This document shows, piece after piece, positions 41,252-42,326 of a stretch of 42,326 nt of DNA (positions are counted from its first letter, which is position 1; the number at the start of each line of letters is the position of its first letter). This DNA is from Discostella pseudostelligera (Eukaryota; Bacillariophyta; Thalassiosirophyceae; Thalassiosirales; Thalassiosiraceae): contig JALLBK010000089.1 in NCBI GenBank assembly GCA_036940085.1, positions 1-42,326 of the forward strand, given 5' to 3'. A model generated the notes under the pieces. The model saw nothing but the letters and a program-made list of their open reading frames with translations. It had not been told where the DNA came from and made no database searches. The translations under genes were made by a program, and so were the position numbers.

Positions 41252-42260
41252 GAACTATTGGACAACAGTAGACATGGGTTTACCAACATAGTCAAATGAC
41301 AACCCCAACTTCCCAGCAAAATATATGCAAATATACCTGAGGCTTGGAGTGCAATCTTAGTACTGTCCCTCTGAGAGACCCATAAGATGTACTTTAAAAA
41401 ATCTGTTATTCATCATCATCATCATGTTATGGCATGGCTCATGCTCATGAAAATCATGATGGTGGTTGTGCTCCTGTTAGAGTGGTTGATGTCAACTTAT
41501 TGCTGCACCAACAACAGCAGGAGGATCATGCAATGCCATTGCTGTTACCCTTGTTCAGGCAGTGGAATTGGGTTTGAGGTTTGATGCTTCTTGGCACACA
41601 TTCTCAGTGGAATTATTGAGTGGTTAACACCCACTCTCGGTGCTGAAATTGGTTGGTTGGCACCCACCACTCTCAGTCTCAGTGGAATTGGGTGGTTGGA
41701 TTTGGGTTGGTGGTTGGCAGTTGGCACCCGTTCCAAGTGGAATTCTTGTATGGTCAAATTCATCAGCTTTAATTTCAACTTTTTAGCTGGCTGCACTGGT
41801 GCTTCTGTGGGCTGCTCCCACTCCTACCAGTACTTCTCTGCCACTATTCATACTGGCCTGCCCCCTACTACTGTATTTACCAGGGTTTAAGAAACACCTA
41901 ATGTTGGAGAGGTTAACCCACAATTTGGGCTATTTAGTAATTTTGCCGGCTCGGTGAGACAAAAGGTCATTTGTACTATGGCTCTGTAGGAATTAAAAAA
42001 TGTTCTTTAGATATGGTGGCATGGGCAATGGACACTGGGTGGCATCAATGCCTGATTGTTTCACCTCTATCTGTAAGTAGTACCCTGTACCACCACATCA
42101 TTCTGATCCATCAACTGTGATGATGGAGTACTTTCGCTAGCATGGTTACCATGGCCAACCTTTACATCATCCTCCTCAGTATCATGTCTAGGAATATGAA
42201 ACAAGCTCCAATAATGTTGTCACATCATTCTCCACTTCTCCTCCGCATCAAAAAGTGAAA

Positions 42261-42326
42261 TACTACTACTTCTACTACTTCTACTACTTCTACTACTTCT
42301 ACTACTTCTACTACTTCTACTACTTC
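42261..42326. repeat. 9-bp microsatellite (TACTACTTC)n running off the window edge
   Basis: At least six clean copies of the 9-bp unit extend to the last base of the window, so the array is truncated. Confidence 0.93.

Larger units (their letters stand above)
37951..41950. repeat. Field of diverged interspersed/tandem repeats
   Basis: Several segments recur in similar order: 38168-38225 with 40311-40377 (ggacactgtcagtg-ggg), 38305-38400 with 40440-40530 (tgctgcttgggttcatg), 38458-38530 with 40618-40685 (atgtgctgctgctgag), 39595-39645 with 40554-40605 (gtgtaagtgttaggatc), 39745-39785 with 40730-40765 (tggggtgctgg-tactacctt), and 39826-40250 with 41455-41840 (gggtttgaggtttgat; cttggcacacattctcagtgg). 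This indicates old duplication with a spacing near 2.1 kb, later rearranged. No intact gene is present. Confidence 0.65.

Overview
This window reads as nuclear DNA of a diatom. Genes are split by short GT-AG introns (90 to 635 bp). There is a mitochondrial-type type III glutamine synthetase, an rRNA methyltransferase with an N-terminal signal plus an ASAFAP-like plastid-targeting motif, and several secreted proteins rich in SGKSGKGS, Pro/Thr and Trp/Tyr of the kind found in diatom cell walls. I cannot name the genus. Two N-tracts (21630 and 32202-32212) mark assembly joins.

Layout, left to right. (1) 460-1477 (-), a small mitochondrial-type membrane protein of unknown role, lies head to head with (2) glutamine synthetase III, 2157-4963 (+), across a 679-bp spacer. 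(3) 5862-11161 (+) is a four-exon, 1618-residue cell-surface protein: bulb-lectin-like region, two SdrD/Cna-B-like domains, Cys-rich region, one membrane span, and a 640-residue disordered tail. (4) 11388-13346 (-) and (5) 14309-15946 (-) are related secreted proteins sharing an N-terminal signal, a Lys/Arg/Asp stretch, Pro/Thr-rich linkers, Gly/Ser/Lys motifs and an IIDHF-x2-EH module. (6) 16639-18354 (+) is an RsmJ-like 16S rRNA guanine-N2 methyltransferase, divergent from (5) across a spacer with CO2/cAMP-response-like bZIP sites. (7) 19035-24489 (-) is a seven-exon DEAH-box helicase of the DHX29/DHX57 kind, broken only by an apparent assembly artefact. (8) 25444-26823 (+) is a secreted Cys-rich repeat protein. 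(9) 29401-30681 (-) and (10) 32100-33628 (-) are tandem paralogues encoding extensin-like plus GSGKSGKGSSDHGSW-repeat secreted proteins.

From about 34.1 kb to the end I find no intact gene. This part is low-complexity CAT/TCC-rich DNA, a field of diverged repeats (about 38.0-41.9 kb), a long hairpin carrying tRNA-like A and B boxes, a probable retroelement relic, and a 9-bp microsatellite at the right edge.

The main theme is that four of the ten genes, (4), (5), (9) and (10), look like silaffin/cingulin-type wall proteins: signal peptide, KxxK lysine spacing, RXL-type sites, and Trp/Tyr/Gly/Ser-rich bodies. One carries an exact pentalysine cluster. With the lectin/SdrD surface protein and the Cys-rich repeat protein this makes six extracellular genes out of ten, so the locus is a candidate cell-wall or adhesion cluster. 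That role is inferred from composition and architecture and is not shown by the sequence alone.
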